This document shows positions 25,924 to 35,399 of a stretch of DNA of 64,000 nucleotides, piece after piece. Position 1 is the first letter of the stretch; the number at the start of each line of letters is the position of its first letter. A program made the translations under genes and the position numbers. Below the pieces are notes generated by a model, which was not told the origin of the DNA, did no database searches, and worked only from the letters and a program-made list of their open reading frames with translations. The stretch comes from Candidatus Obscuribacterales bacterium (lineage in GTDB: Bacteria > Cyanobacteriota > Vampirovibrionia > Obscuribacterales > Obscuribacteraceae): the NCBI GenBank assembly GCA_019745415.1, contig JAIETF010000026.1:62001-126000 (forward strand), in the 5' to 3' direction.

Positions 25924-28900
25924 CTACTCTGCGCTTTGCTGGCCAGGCCAAAGAGGCTGAATAATCTTTGCTTCTGACGCTGTAGAGGGCAAGACTGGTC
26001 GCAATTCATTCAAGCCAAGCTGGATAGGCCGGTACTCTGGACCAGGAAATGCTCCAGAGCCGACCGGCAAACCATCAGTACGTGTCAACGCTCTATTCGT
26101 TTTTCTCTTAAAATAACCATGACTGTCCTCAAGAGTCGGGACTTTATTCTCCGGAACTGGCTCAGCAGGCTTAAGCGGGACGTCACTAGGTCCAGCTTCC
26201 GGGGTCTCAAGAGCCCCCTGACTATCAGTATTGGCTTCGGAAGAAACGCTACCATGGAGACTCAGCCCGGTTAAACTGTCTGAAGAGTTCTCGACTTCGG
26301 AACTATCAAACTCGATCAGAAAAGACCTTTCAGACGAAGCCTCAGCAACATTCTTGCACTCCACTTCGTTTAACTTAGAAGCCCAAAGTTCAGCCTGACT
26401 GGGTGAAACCGACCGGGCTTCGAACCCATGGGCGGAACCCCTAACTGCTGCTGACTTTTGAGCATCCATGAGGGGCTCAACCGATAACGGTTGAACAATT
26501 TCAGCCAAAGAATCCAACTTTTCTCCGCGTCTCACTCCAAATGTTTTGGTAAGGCGTTCACTGCTTTCCGAACTTGCAGAACCGCCGCCCCCAAGAATCT
26601 TGCCCTCCTCCATCGCATTCTCTTTGACAAAGATTGTTGAATTCTCTATAGACAATGCATCCGCCTCACCGGGGCGAGAGCGGTTATCCCCCTTCATAGA
26701 TGCCTGAGAAGCACTTCCGCCAATATTTAATTCAGCAGGCGGCTTAATGCGCCCGAGAAGTTCTTCCGGACTCCAGGAAGACTTAGAACCTGGAGTCAAT
26801 ATAGCGCCTTGTTCTTCCACCTTGTTTGCGCCCGTGATATCAAGCCCCCGGGTCGGCTGCGCATCTCGCTTCCGATGGCTGCTCGTTAATTGTTCTTTGA
26901 CAGTGTTGCCGCCAGCCGATAGAGCCAATCTCCTTCGCCTAAAGAATATCAACAGTCCAACTCCGGTCCAGAGAATGAGCAACGCCGGAATCAAAAAGCT
27001 TAAATTAGTCAAGCTTGCCAAGGATTGCCCGAAAAGTGAAGGTGCTCTTTTGGCCTTAAGCAAATAACTCGCCATTACCGCAGCTTCCGAGCCGGTGGGA
27101 GCTTCCTTTTCTAGAGCCTCTAAGAGGCTCTTGCCCTCTGATTCATGCCCAAAGGCGAGCAAGAACGCCCCTGTAAAGAACTCATCCCGAAGGACACTAG
27201 CCACAGACAAAACTTGAGACGCCGATTCTTGACCACGATTGTCATTCCAGCTGTTGGTCGCAATTGATAGAACTTCCTTGCACAGCTTAAGACTCGGGCC
27301 TGAATCTGCTCCCCTCTCAACCTCATGGAAAAGAGCATTAATTGCCTTTACACTTCTTTCCTTCTCTCCACCCAATGCCAAAGACAACCCTATCCATAGC
27401 CCTACAGAGACGCGCCTAGAATCACCAGGCAAGATTCTCTTATAAGCATCCAAGAATGCTGCTGCAGCATTCAGGTAGCGCCCCATAGCCAGATCATTTC
27501 TAGCTAATAGCAGCTTGGCTTCGGTTGTCCAACCGCACTGCTTCCGTAAGTTTGCAATGGCTTCTTTAGTCAGTGGACCTTCCTGCAAACTGGACTCTGC
27601 CAAAGCTAACTCAAGAGGAACCGCACCCGGTAAGTTCGAAAGGCTTTCCCTCATTTGGCTGAGAGCTTCACTACTCTTGTTTAAGCTGAGCAACAACTTA
27701 AATCTCTCGACTAGAAGACGCAAGGGTAAATGCGGCTCGTAACGATTGCCGGCAAAACTGCTGGCAGATAAAGGAAACTCGGAACCGACCCGCTCGGACT
27801 TTTGGTTATGACTCGCCCTGAGAGAGCCTTTCGAAACATCAGCCACTCCTAGAGCTTCTATTCCTTGCTCGACGGCCAAGAGAGCGCGGTCCAGCTTTCG
27901 TTGATCGGCAAAGACCTTTGCAGCCAATAAATAACTTTCCTCGCGCCCTGGTTGCAACCTCACGAGCTCAATGGCTGCGGCTTCAGCTTCAGCAGACTTT
28001 CTAAGAGCAGAAAGAGCCTCAATTCTGCATGCAAACAAAGACGGATCAAGGGGGGAAACCCTTGCGGCTCTATCAAGCTTAGCAATAGCGCTGTCAGGCT
28101 TTCCCAATTTACACAAAATATCTGCCGCCGAGATGGCATAGAATGCTTCCTCTGGATTCGCCTTCTCTAGACCCTCATAGACATCAAGAGCCTCACCGTA
28201 GGAACCTATTTTCACCAACAGATCTGCGCGAACTTCTCTAGCTTCGAAAGGCAAGCTATTGGTTTGCCTAAAGCCATCGGCGATGCAATCGAAAGCCGCT
28301 TGCAACTTTCCAGAGCGAGCCAAAGCAAGAGCCAAGGACTGAGTAACATTCTTGTTCTTACGTCCCTCTAAAAAAGTTGTTCCACAGTCCACAGCCTTAT
28401 CGAAATAGCCGGTAGCAGTGAAAATATCAATAGCAGAGCTGACAATCCCAGGGTCCTTCCGACCGAGTGAAAGTGACATTGCAGCAAGTTCTTTTGCCTT
28501 GTCATAATGCTCTACTCTAAGATAAAGCTGGGCAAGCGCGGCGTAATCTTGCGCCGATAGATTTCGATAAAGCCTGGTAGCATCGAGTAATGCCGTAGTC
28601 TGAGCGAACTGCATATTGTCGGCATAGTGCATCGCCTCAGCAAGAGTCTCGGCGGTTGAGCCAGAAACCGACACTTTCGCATCCCCACTGTCTTTCTTCA
28701 GATGCTTAGAAGAATCGGCCGGCTCCCCAGTTCCTTCACTAGAAACAGAATCGTCATTGAGCTTAGGCAAACTCTTACGTTGACCGGGGGCAGGTAATCT
28801 AGCAGAAGTCCCTCTCGGCTTTACAGGAGCGGCCTGTTTTGCTGGTGTAGTTTTCTTGGCAGGAGCTTTCTCAATGGAAGCCTCCTCGGTAAAGCCTTCT

Positions 28901-29037
28901 GCTTCGGCGGTTGAATATGCTCTTCTTGCCAGAGCGGCAGAATCTTGCAGAATAACGACCAGAAGACCCAAAGCAATCGCGGCAGCGAAAGTCTTGTCGC
29001 CGATTTTCTTACTGTACTTCTGGGGGGCAAGATGCAT
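25924..29037 (-). CDS. Membrane-anchored TPR protein with disordered cytosolic tail
   Basis: From this ATG the product has 1037 residues: a signal peptide or anchor (FAAAIALGLLVVILQDSAAL), a Lys/Pro/Ala-rich linker, TPRs from about residue 130 to 600, one membrane segment (FLIPALLILWTGVGLLIFF) followed by RRRR, and a Ser/Glu-rich tail of about 330 residues. The arrangement places the TPR array outside the cytoplasm and the tail inside. A TTG at 29094 would add 19 residues; I prefer the ATG because it gives a regular signal sequence, though neither has a strong ribosome binding site. A copy of the dispersed palindrome lies in the tail, encoding QPLSVE. The function is unknown; a scaffold across the membrane is likely. 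Confidence 0.82.
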   Translation of the reverse strand: MHLAPQKYSKKIGDKTFAAAIALGLLVVILQDSAALARRAYSTAEAEGFTEEASIEKAPAKKTTPAKQAAPVKPRGTSARLPAPGQRKSLPKLNDDSVSSEGTGEPADSSKHLKKDSGDAKVSVSGSTAETLAEAMHYADNMQFAQTTALLDATRLYRNLSAQDYAALAQLYLRVEHYDKAKELAAMSLSLGRKDPGIVSSAIDIFTATGYFDKAVDCGTTFLEGRKNKNVTQSLALALARSGKLQAAFDCIADGFRQTNSLPFEAREVRADLLVKIGSYGEALDVYEGLEKANPEEAFYAISAADILCKLGKPDSAIAKLDRAARVSPLDPSLFACRIEALSALRKSAEAEAAAIELVRLQPGREESYLLAAKVFADQRKLDRALLAVEQGIEALGVADVSKGSLRASHNQKSERVGSEFPLSASSFAGNRYEPHLPLRLLVERFKLLLSLNKSSEALSQMRESLSNLPGAVPLELALAESSLQEGPLTKEAIANLRKQCGWTTEAKLLLARNDLAMGRYLNAAAAFLDAYKRILPGDSRRVSVGLWIGLSLALGGEKERSVKAINALFHEVERGADSGPSLKLCKEVLSIATNSWNDNRGQESASQVLSVASVLRDEFFTGAFLLAFGHESEGKSLLEALEKEAPTGSEAAVMASYLLKAKRAPSLFGQSLASLTNLSFLIPALLILWTGVGLLIFFRRRRLALSAGGNTVKEQLTSSHRKRDAQPTRGLDITGANKVEEQGAILTPGSKSSWSPEELLGRIKPPAELNIGGSASQASMKGDNRSRPGEADALSIENSTIFVKENAMEEGKILGGGGSASSESSERLTKTFGVRRGEKLDSLAEIVQPLSVEPLMDAQKSAAVRGSAHGFEARSVSPSQAELWASKLNEVECKNVAEASSERSFLIEFDSSEVENSSDSLTGLSLHGSVSSEANTDSQGALETPEAGPSDVPLKPAEPVPENKVPTLEDSHGYFKRKTNRALTRTDGLPVGSGAFPGPEYRPIQLGLNELRPVLPSTASEAKIIQPLWPGQQSAE
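26477..26494. repeat. Dispersed palindrome copy D (inside the TPR gene)
   Basis: TCAACCG-ATAA-CGGTTGA, a perfect 7-base stem. It is read in a different frame from copies A and B (giving QPLSVE) and falls in the disordered tail. Confidence 0.8.
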
Positions 29038-29193
29038 ATCTAAATGTCCGATAAGCAAAAGGGCAAAAGCCCTCTGCCATTCTAGCAGAGCCAAATCTTG
29101 CCCAAGCTAACCGGCCCAGGCTTTTCAGTGCTCTAGCCAAATATCTAGACATTCGGCAAACAAGACCAGCTCCAAACTGCTCACTATTGCCTA

Positions 29194-32100
29194 TTACCTG
29201 CGTCGAATGCGTTTAAGCCTATGCATGAAGCTTTTCACCACAGAGTAAATAACAGGTACGAAATACAAACTCAAGATGGTAGAAACCACCATTCCGCCGC
29301 AAACAGCTGTTCCTAAGGAATGCCGACTATGGGCACCGGCTCCGGTGGCAAAGACAAGGGGTAAGATACCCATAACGAAGGCAAGCGAGGTCATAAGAAT
29401 GGGGCGAAAACGAATCGCGCAAGCTTCTTTTACAGCTTCATCAATTGAAAGCAACCGTGACGCCTCTGGCATAGAACCGACCATCGCCGCCTCATTATCA
29501 GCACCAGCACTCAGCTTCACTAATGACACTGCGGGAGGTCCCTCTCCCCCTAGTTCTGCTCCCCCTAGTTCTGGTCCCCCTAGTTCTGCCCCCAGGGCTG
29601 CTCCAACCCCAGCATCGGCTTCAGAGCCAGTCCCAGCCACAGCTTCAGAGCCGGCTCCGGCGACAAGCTGGTCTTGAAGGTCCGCTTCATTATCGAGCCC
29701 TCGGGCGTAAAGCAGATGGTTAGCAAACTCGACGATGAGAATAGCGTTCTTACTGGCCAAGCCAACCAGCATCACCAGACCAATCTGGCAAAAGACGTCG
29801 TTGTCTAGATGCCTCAGCCACTGCGCAAGCAGAGCGCCTAACATAGCAAGCGGCACCGATAGCAAAATGATGACAGGATCAACAAAACTTTCATACTGTG
29901 CAGCGAGCACTAAAAATACAACCACTATTCCCAAGGCAAAGAGCAGCAAGGTCTGCGGTCCGCTCTCTTTCTCTTCCAGTGAAATTCCGGTCCACTCATA
30001 GCTCATACCTTGGGGCAGAACCCGCTTAGCAAGCCGCTCCATCGCCGCCAAGGCCTGACCGCTTGAGACACCGGGTGCCGCCGAACCGTTCATCTCGGCC
30101 GAGCGAAATAGATTATAGTGCGAGATAGTCTGCGGCGCTGTAGAGCGTTCAACCCGCACCAGCTGCGAAAGGCTTACCATGTCGCCACCTTGAGACCGTA
30201 CATAGAGCTTGTCTATATCACGCGGATTGGAGCGGAACATTTCATCGGCCTGCACGTAGACACGATAGATTCGGTTGCCCAAGTCGAAATCGTTGACATA
30301 ACGAGAGCCCAGCATAATCTCAAGAGTTTGAAAGACATCTATAACTAGAACCTTGAGCGCCCTAGCCTTGTCGCGCAGCACAGTTGTGATCAATTGCGGA
30401 CTGTTGGCAGTAAATGGCGAGAAAACACCGGTTACTTCTTTCTCCCGCCCGGCTTCCATCATCATCTGCCCGGTGACGCGCGCCAATTGCTGTACGTCTG
30501 TACCGAACATATCCTGCAATTCAAAAACGAAACCGCCGAAGTTGCCTAGTCCCTGAATAGAAGGAGGGTTGAAAGGAATGATCATGGCACCGCCCACAGA
30601 GGCGAGAGGACCACGCAAACGTTCGATTAACCCTTTCAAAGAAGCCTTATCGCCCGCCCGTTCATGCCAGTCGCGTAAATTAGAAAAGACAATAGCATTA
30701 TTCGGGTTGGTCCCAGTAAAGCTGAACCCAGCGACACCAAAAGAAGACACTATTTCTGGTTGCTTATCGAGCACAGCTTCAATCTTTTTGAGAACGTCCA
30801 CCGTATAGTTGAGTGAAACACCTTCCGGCGCTTGCACAATCACGATCATATAGCCCACATCTTCTTCTGGAATAAAGGCGGTCGGCACTGCTTTAGAAAG
30901 CCAGTAAGTGCCCACCATAAGCAGGGCGAAAACAAGCAAGAAGAGATATTTGACCTTGAGCACCAAAGAAAGAGACCAGCTATAGAGCTGACGCAGTCCG
31001 TCAATGACAAAATTGACAGGTCTAAAGAGAGGACCACCGGCATGACTGCCTTTCTTCAGCCAAAGAGCCGACAGAGCAGGGGTAAGAGTCAAAGCATTCA
31101 AAGTAGAAATAGCTACTGAAATTGCGATTGTCAGAGCAAACTGCTTATAGAGCTGGCCGGTTGTGCCGGGGAAGAAGGCTACAGGCACAAAAACCGCAGC
31201 CAAAACAAGAGAAATGGCAATAACGGCGCCTGTTACTTCGCGCATGGCCAGAGAGGCAGCTTCCCTCGCCGAAAGATTGCGATCGTGCATCAATCTGGTG
31301 ATGTTTTCTATGACGACAATTGCATCATCTACAACAAGACCGGTGGCAAGGGTAATACCAAAGAGGGTCAAAGTATTGATGGAAAAGTCCAGCACTTTCA
31401 TGACGGCAAAGGTACCAATCAGCGAAACTGGAATGGTAAAGACCGGAATCAACGTCGACCTAAAGCTCTGCAAAAAGAGGAAGATGACCACCACCACCAA
31501 GGCTATCGCCTGAGCGAGAGTAATGAGCACTTCTTTGATAGATTCTTTCACCGAGCGAGTAGTGTCGAAAGCAAATTCATAGGTCATTCCGGGCGGGAAA
31601 CGCTTAGCGAGCTGGGCCATCTCCCGTCTCACCCCTTCCGATATGTCTAAAGCATTGGAACCGGGGCGTTGAAAGATACCAATGCCGACTGCATCCTTGC
31701 CGCGATAGCGCACCACGGTTTGATAGTCTTCGGCTCCCAGCTCAGCTCGTCCCACATCTTTGATTCTGATCAACTGACCGTCTTTGCCGGCGCGAATGAC
31801 GATATTCTCAAATTCAGCGGCCGACTTGAGGCGACCGACCCCTCGCACACTCATCTGATACATCTGCCCAGCCGGCAAAGGAGCCTGTCCTATTTGTCCG
31901 GCGGCCACCTGCAAGTTCTGGTCGGACACAGCCGAGACCACATCTTGTGCCGTGATGCCCTTGACTGAAAGTCTAGATGGGTCAAGCCAAACCCGCATTG
32001 AATATTTTCTCTCGCCGAAGATGCGCACCTCGCCTACGCCCTTCACTCGCTTGAGAGCATCGCGCACATAGATATCGGCATAATTGCTTAAAAACTGGCT

Positions 32101-32553
32101 TGAATATCTATTGTCAGGCGTCAATATCCCGATGGCCAAAACAAAAGAGTTTGAAACCTTATTGACTTGCACGCCCGTGCGCTTGACCTCTTCAGGCATG
32201 CGCCCCAAAGCGCCAGAAAGACGATTCTGAATATCGACAGCGGCCAAATCGATATCACGTTCGAGATCGAAAGTGACATTGATAGTCGATGTACCGTCAT
32301 TGCCGCTGGTCGAGCTGATGTACTTCACCGCCTGGGCGCCGTTAATCTGCTGTTCCAGAGGCGTTGTCACCGCCGATTCCACCACCTGAGCACTGGCTCC
32401 TGTATAGACCGAAGTTACCGAAACTTTCGGCGGAGAAATCTCAGGGTACTCGGCCAAAGGCAGGGTTGGAATACTGACGGCACCAGCCAGCACAATGATT
32501 AATGCAATAACCGTTGCAAAAATGGGACGCCTAATAAAAAAATCTACAAACAT
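29194..32553 (-). CDS. RND multidrug efflux permease (HAE1/AcrB family) with loop insertion
   Basis: The 1119-residue product is a proton-driven inner-membrane efflux pump of the AcrB/MexB type. It has the usual start MFVDFFIRRPIFATVIALII, two large periplasmic loops, the proton-relay Asp409/Asp410 in GLVVDDAIVVIENI and the relay Lys in ASKNAILIVEF. Typical family length is about 1040; the excess comes from an insertion of about 80 residues at 950-1036, between two transmembrane helices near the C-terminus. The insertion is Gly/Ala/Glu-rich with tandem units such as ELGGPELGGAELGG and should face the cytoplasm. The adaptor gene lies 92 bases upstream on the same strand. No outer-membrane TolC-type partner is seen in this window. 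Confidence 0.96.
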   Translation of the reverse strand: MFVDFFIRRPIFATVIALIIVLAGAVSIPTLPLAEYPEISPPKVSVTSVYTGASAQVVESAVTTPLEQQINGAQAVKYISSTSGNDGTSTINVTFDLERDIDLAAVDIQNRLSGALGRMPEEVKRTGVQVNKVSNSFVLAIGILTPDNRYSSQFLSNYADIYVRDALKRVKGVGEVRIFGERKYSMRVWLDPSRLSVKGITAQDVVSAVSDQNLQVAAGQIGQAPLPAGQMYQMSVRGVGRLKSAAEFENIVIRAGKDGQLIRIKDVGRAELGAEDYQTVVRYRGKDAVGIGIFQRPGSNALDISEGVRREMAQLAKRFPPGMTYEFAFDTTRSVKESIKEVLITLAQAIALVVVVIFLFLQSFRSTLIPVFTIPVSLIGTFAVMKVLDFSINTLTLFGITLATGLVVDDAIVVIENITRLMHDRNLSAREAASLAMREVTGAVIAISLVLAAVFVPVAFFPGTTGQLYKQFALTIAISVAISTLNALTLTPALSALWLKKGSHAGGPLFRPVNFVIDGLRQLYSWSLSLVLKVKYLFLLVFALLMVGTYWLSKAVPTAFIPEEDVGYMIVIVQAPEGVSLNYTVDVLKKIEAVLDKQPEIVSSFGVAGFSFTGTNPNNAIVFSNLRDWHERAGDKASLKGLIERLRGPLASVGGAMIIPFNPPSIQGLGNFGGFVFELQDMFGTDVQQLARVTGQMMMEAGREKEVTGVFSPFTANSPQLITTVLRDKARALKVLVIDVFQTLEIMLGSRYVNDFDLGNRIYRVYVQADEMFRSNPRDIDKLYVRSQGGDMVSLSQLVRVERSTAPQTISHYNLFRSAEMNGSAAPGVSSGQALAAMERLAKRVLPQGMSYEWTGISLEEKESGPQTLLLFALGIVVVFLVLAAQYESFVDPVIILLSVPLAMLGALLAQWLRHLDNDVFCQIGLVMLVGLASKNAILIVEFANHLLYARGLDNEADLQDQLVAGAGSEAVAGTGSEADAGVGAALGAELGGPELGGAELGGEGPPAVSLVKLSAGADNEAAMVGSMPEASRLLSIDEAVKEACAIRFRPILMTSLAFVMGILPLVFATGAGAHSRHSLGTAVCGGMVVSTILSLYFVPVIYSVVKSFMHRLKRIRRR

Positions 32554-32645
32554 GGAATCTACTACTTAGTGCTTAAATTCGTGAAGATGACTAGAACTGC
32601 CAATTAATGCTGATTGCTGCTGATTACTGCTAAGTTTGTCCACGC

Positions 32646-33968
32646 TCACATCGCTCCAGGCTTGGCACCTTCACCACTGGCGGTGCGCTCACTGGGCAAG
32701 ACCGGCGCGCCTTCAAAGAGCCGCTGCACATCGGAAACAATTACTTTGTCATCATCTTTCAAGCCGGACAGCACAACATAACAGTTGTTTTGTATATCGC
32801 CAAGACTAACCGGCAACTGCCTGGCTACGAAACCTCCCTTCTCGGAAGGTCTGGCAACGAAAATAAAATCTTGCCCGCTGATATGCATAATACTTGTGGT
32901 CGGAACCAGGGCCCGCTCAGCTCTCTGCCAAATCAATCGGGCAGTAATTTGTTGATTGGAGCGCAGTTTATCGCCCGGATTATCGAACAAACCTTTAACC
33001 AAAACCACTTGGTCGTCTCGCCCCACCTCGGGCGAAATAAAAGTAATCGGACAGCTGCCTATGAGCTTGCCGGCCACATCAAGCAGTTCAATCGGCAGGC
33101 CCAGCTTGAGCTTATGCACTTGATCAGCCGGAACGTAAACATAAACTTCAAGGGGATGATTCTGGTCTATGGTAGTCAGCTCGGAGGCTGTATCGACATA
33201 CTGACCAAGCCGCACCGGCACATCACCGACCACGCCATCAAAAGGCGCCTGCGCCGTATGCCTTGATAGCTGAACTTCCTCTTGTTTGGCTTGAAACTGA
33301 CTTTCTTTGAGCATTTTTTCAGCTTTGCGAATCAAAGCTTCTTGCCCTTTAATCTGCGCATCACTGGAGGCCAAGTCAGCCTCAGCCCCCTTGAGCTGGT
33401 TAAAATACTGATCTACGCTTTCTTGCGCCACCGCTCCTTCTGCTTTCAAGCCGCGATAGCGCTCATACTGACTCTTCATAAAGTCAAGATTGGATACACG
33501 CGCCTGCCTCTCAGCCAAAAGCGATTTGAGCCGCTCTTGGGCTGTGGCTTTTTCATCCAAGAGCGATTCGCGCGTTGCTAATTTACTAGCCAGGGCTTCC
33601 TTCTGCTTGGCGATATCCACTTCGAAAAGTGGTGCTCCTTTTCTGACTACATCGCCTGATTGCACGTAAATATTGGTAATACAACCTTCCACCTGCGAAT
33701 GAATAATCACTGAGCGCCTAGCCTTGACTGTGCCGACAAAGCTATCAGTAAAGCGCACCATTGACTTTTCCACCGGCGCCACCACTACAGGCGAAGGGGG
33801 CATGCCTGAGCCGGCCGGCTCGGATGCTTTATCTGAGTGATCACCAGATTTCTCATGACTCTTATCGCTGCCAAATTCGCCACCGGGCAAAATGCCGCAA
33901 GCGCTCAAACAAGAGACCAAGCTGACCAAAAAAAGCAAAAGCAATAACTTTGACATTGACGAAAACAT
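32646..33968 (-). CDS. RND efflux periplasmic adaptor lipoprotein (AcrA/MexA family)
   Basis: The 440-residue product is the membrane-fusion partner of the adjacent RND pump. It has a lipoprotein signal peptide with lipobox LSAC (Cys24), then the lipoyl half-motif VVIHSQVEGCITNIYVQSGD, a long alpha-helical hairpin (residues about 125-230), the second lipoyl half (QAPFDGVVGDVPVRLGQYVD), and beta-barrel and membrane-proximal domains. It should bridge the pump to an outer-membrane channel. The ATG follows AGGT ten bases upstream. It is the first gene of a two-gene operon with the permease. Confidence 0.94.
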   Translation of the reverse strand: MFSSMSKLLLLLFLVSLVSCLSACGILPGGEFGSDKSHEKSGDHSDKASEPAGSGMPPSPVVVAPVEKSMVRFTDSFVGTVKARRSVIIHSQVEGCITNIYVQSGDVVRKGAPLFEVDIAKQKEALASKLATRESLLDEKATAQERLKSLLAERQARVSNLDFMKSQYERYRGLKAEGAVAQESVDQYFNQLKGAEADLASSDAQIKGQEALIRKAEKMLKESQFQAKQEEVQLSRHTAQAPFDGVVGDVPVRLGQYVDTASELTTIDQNHPLEVYVYVPADQVHKLKLGLPIELLDVAGKLIGSCPITFISPEVGRDDQVVLVKGLFDNPGDKLRSNQQITARLIWQRAERALVPTTSIMHISGQDFIFVARPSEKGGFVARQLPVSLGDIQNNCYVVLSGLKDDDKVIVSDVQRLFEGAPVLPSERTASGEGAKPGAM

Positions 33969-34303
33969 AATTATTGATACCTATTTTTCGGTCCGCTTTT
34001 CTTGCCTAATTCGGCTACTTTTCTCGCTGACTTATTCTTAATTGCTTCTTCTGCCGAGCCCGGGCACTTAAAAGATTGCGCAGCTTCACATTGCCTGTCA
34101 TTTTGGCTTGCAGTATGAAAGAGGCGGAATGAACCCTGTAAATAGTACCAATTAGTGCGATTTTTAGCTATTCGGAAAGCATAAGCACAGCAAACCTCAG
34201 CGGCAAAGGTGCTCCGGCTTGTGATGCCGATATCCGTTATTATTGAGGACCAAATTAGGGTTTTCTGACTGTAAAATTAGGCAAACTAAAGCAGGATATT
34301 TTC
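33969..34303. other. 335-bp divergent intergenic region, no gene
   Basis: It lies between the efflux operon (minus) and the ankyrin-acetate kinase operon (plus) and should hold both promoters. No tRNA, hairpin or conserved gene was recognised. No efflux-type repressor gene is present beside the pump. Confidence 0.5.
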
Positions 34304-35398
34304 TTGAAAGCAATCAGTTCAATCGTTAGCTTTACTATGATTTCAGGCACCATGTTCTCCGCAACCATGCTCTATGGCTTCTGGCTGATGACAGAACAAG
34401 CAGCCTGCGCCCAACCTATCTGGGTCAATGACAGCGTCATAAGTTCGCCTGCAAAGCTCAAGCTGAATGTTCTCAGACAAGCGCCGCCAAACTATACTAT
34501 TCTCAAGTTGATGGAGCGCGGGCAAATAGAAGAAGCCTGCGCCCTGATCGTTGAAAACAAAGAAGAATTTGAAAGAAGTCGAAACCAATTTTATGTTCGC
34601 ACTCTCTATTTGAATGCAATACGCCTGCACTCTCAGAAGGTAATTGAAACCCTACTGAGCCTGCATCTAAAGCCGGAAAACAAAGAAGATCGCCAATCTT
34701 TGCTTGAGTATGCCCTTTGGAAGCGCGAGAAAGAATTGGCTGAACATCTCAAAGAAGGCGGCTTTGAGACGACTATTTATGCTGAAGTAGCCATGGGTAA
34801 CCTGAGCAAACTACAAGAAATATTGAAGGAGAAAAGCGCTGTCAAAATGAGAGACTGCAATGGCAGAACCTTGCTGCACTGGGCAGCCCTGGACGGACAG
34901 GTTTATCTTATCAAGACGCTTTTGGCAGCCGGCGCCTCGGTGGACGACTACTCAAAAGTTTCCGCCGGCAAGAAGCACAAACAAGCAAAAGACTCTGCCA
35001 TAGAAGAGGGTAAAGAGGGAAGCGAAAGTGCACCTTTCTATCTCAGCCCCTTGGCCATAGCTATTGCTAATTCTTGCCAGGACGCCTGCAAAGTGCTGAT
35101 TGAAAGCGGCGCCAACCCGAACGGGCGCCCCGGTGATGAGACGCGCCCCCTAGCTCTTGCCGCCAGAATGCACAATCGGTTGGTTATCGACCGCCTGCTT
35201 GCCGCCGGAGCAGATTTAAACGGACGCGACAGTTATGGCAGAACCGCCCTGCATTACGCCGCCCTCTCCAATGATCCTGTCATCACCGATTATCTACTTA
35301 GCCTCGGCGCCGACAAAAAAATTGTGGACAAACAGGGCAAACGAGCAAGCGACCTGACTGATTCACAACCGGTGCTGAAGTTACTGAAGGGAGAATGA
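34304..35398 (+). CDS. Secreted ankyrin-repeat protein
   Basis: The 364-residue product has a signal-like N-terminus (MISGTMFSATMLYGFWLM, with ACAQP as likely cleavage site) and ankyrin repeats: DCNGRTLLHWAALDGQVYLI near 180, LSPLAIAIANSCQDACKVLI near 250, RPLALAARMHNRLVIDRLL near 280 and GRTALHYAALSNDPVITDYL near 315. Ankyrin repeats bind proteins; the partner is unknown. Residues 60-160 resemble decayed repeats. The TTG start at 34304 is preceded by GGA at suitable distance; an ATG at 34338 is an alternative. The stop is one base from the acetate kinase ATG, so the two are translationally coupled. Confidence 0.85.
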   Translation: MKAISSIVSFTMISGTMFSATMLYGFWLMTEQAACAQPIWVNDSVISSPAKLKLNVLRQAPPNYTILKLMERGQIEEACALIVENKEEFERSRNQFYVRTLYLNAIRLHSQKVIETLLSLHLKPENKEDRQSLLEYALWKREKELAEHLKEGGFETTIYAEVAMGNLSKLQEILKEKSAVKMRDCNGRTLLHWAALDGQVYLIKTLLAAGASVDDYSKVSAGKKHKQAKDSAIEEGKEGSESAPFYLSPLAIAIANSCQDACKVLIESGANPNGRPGDETRPLALAARMHNRLVIDRLLAAGADLNGRDSYGRTALHYAALSNDPVITDYLLSLGADKKIVDKQGKRASDLTDSQPVLKLLKGE

Positions 35399-35399
35399 C

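Noticed and set aside
33969..34303. Possible tRNA or regulator gene beside the efflux pump
   Set aside because: No cloverleaf and no open frame with a ribosome binding site could be found.
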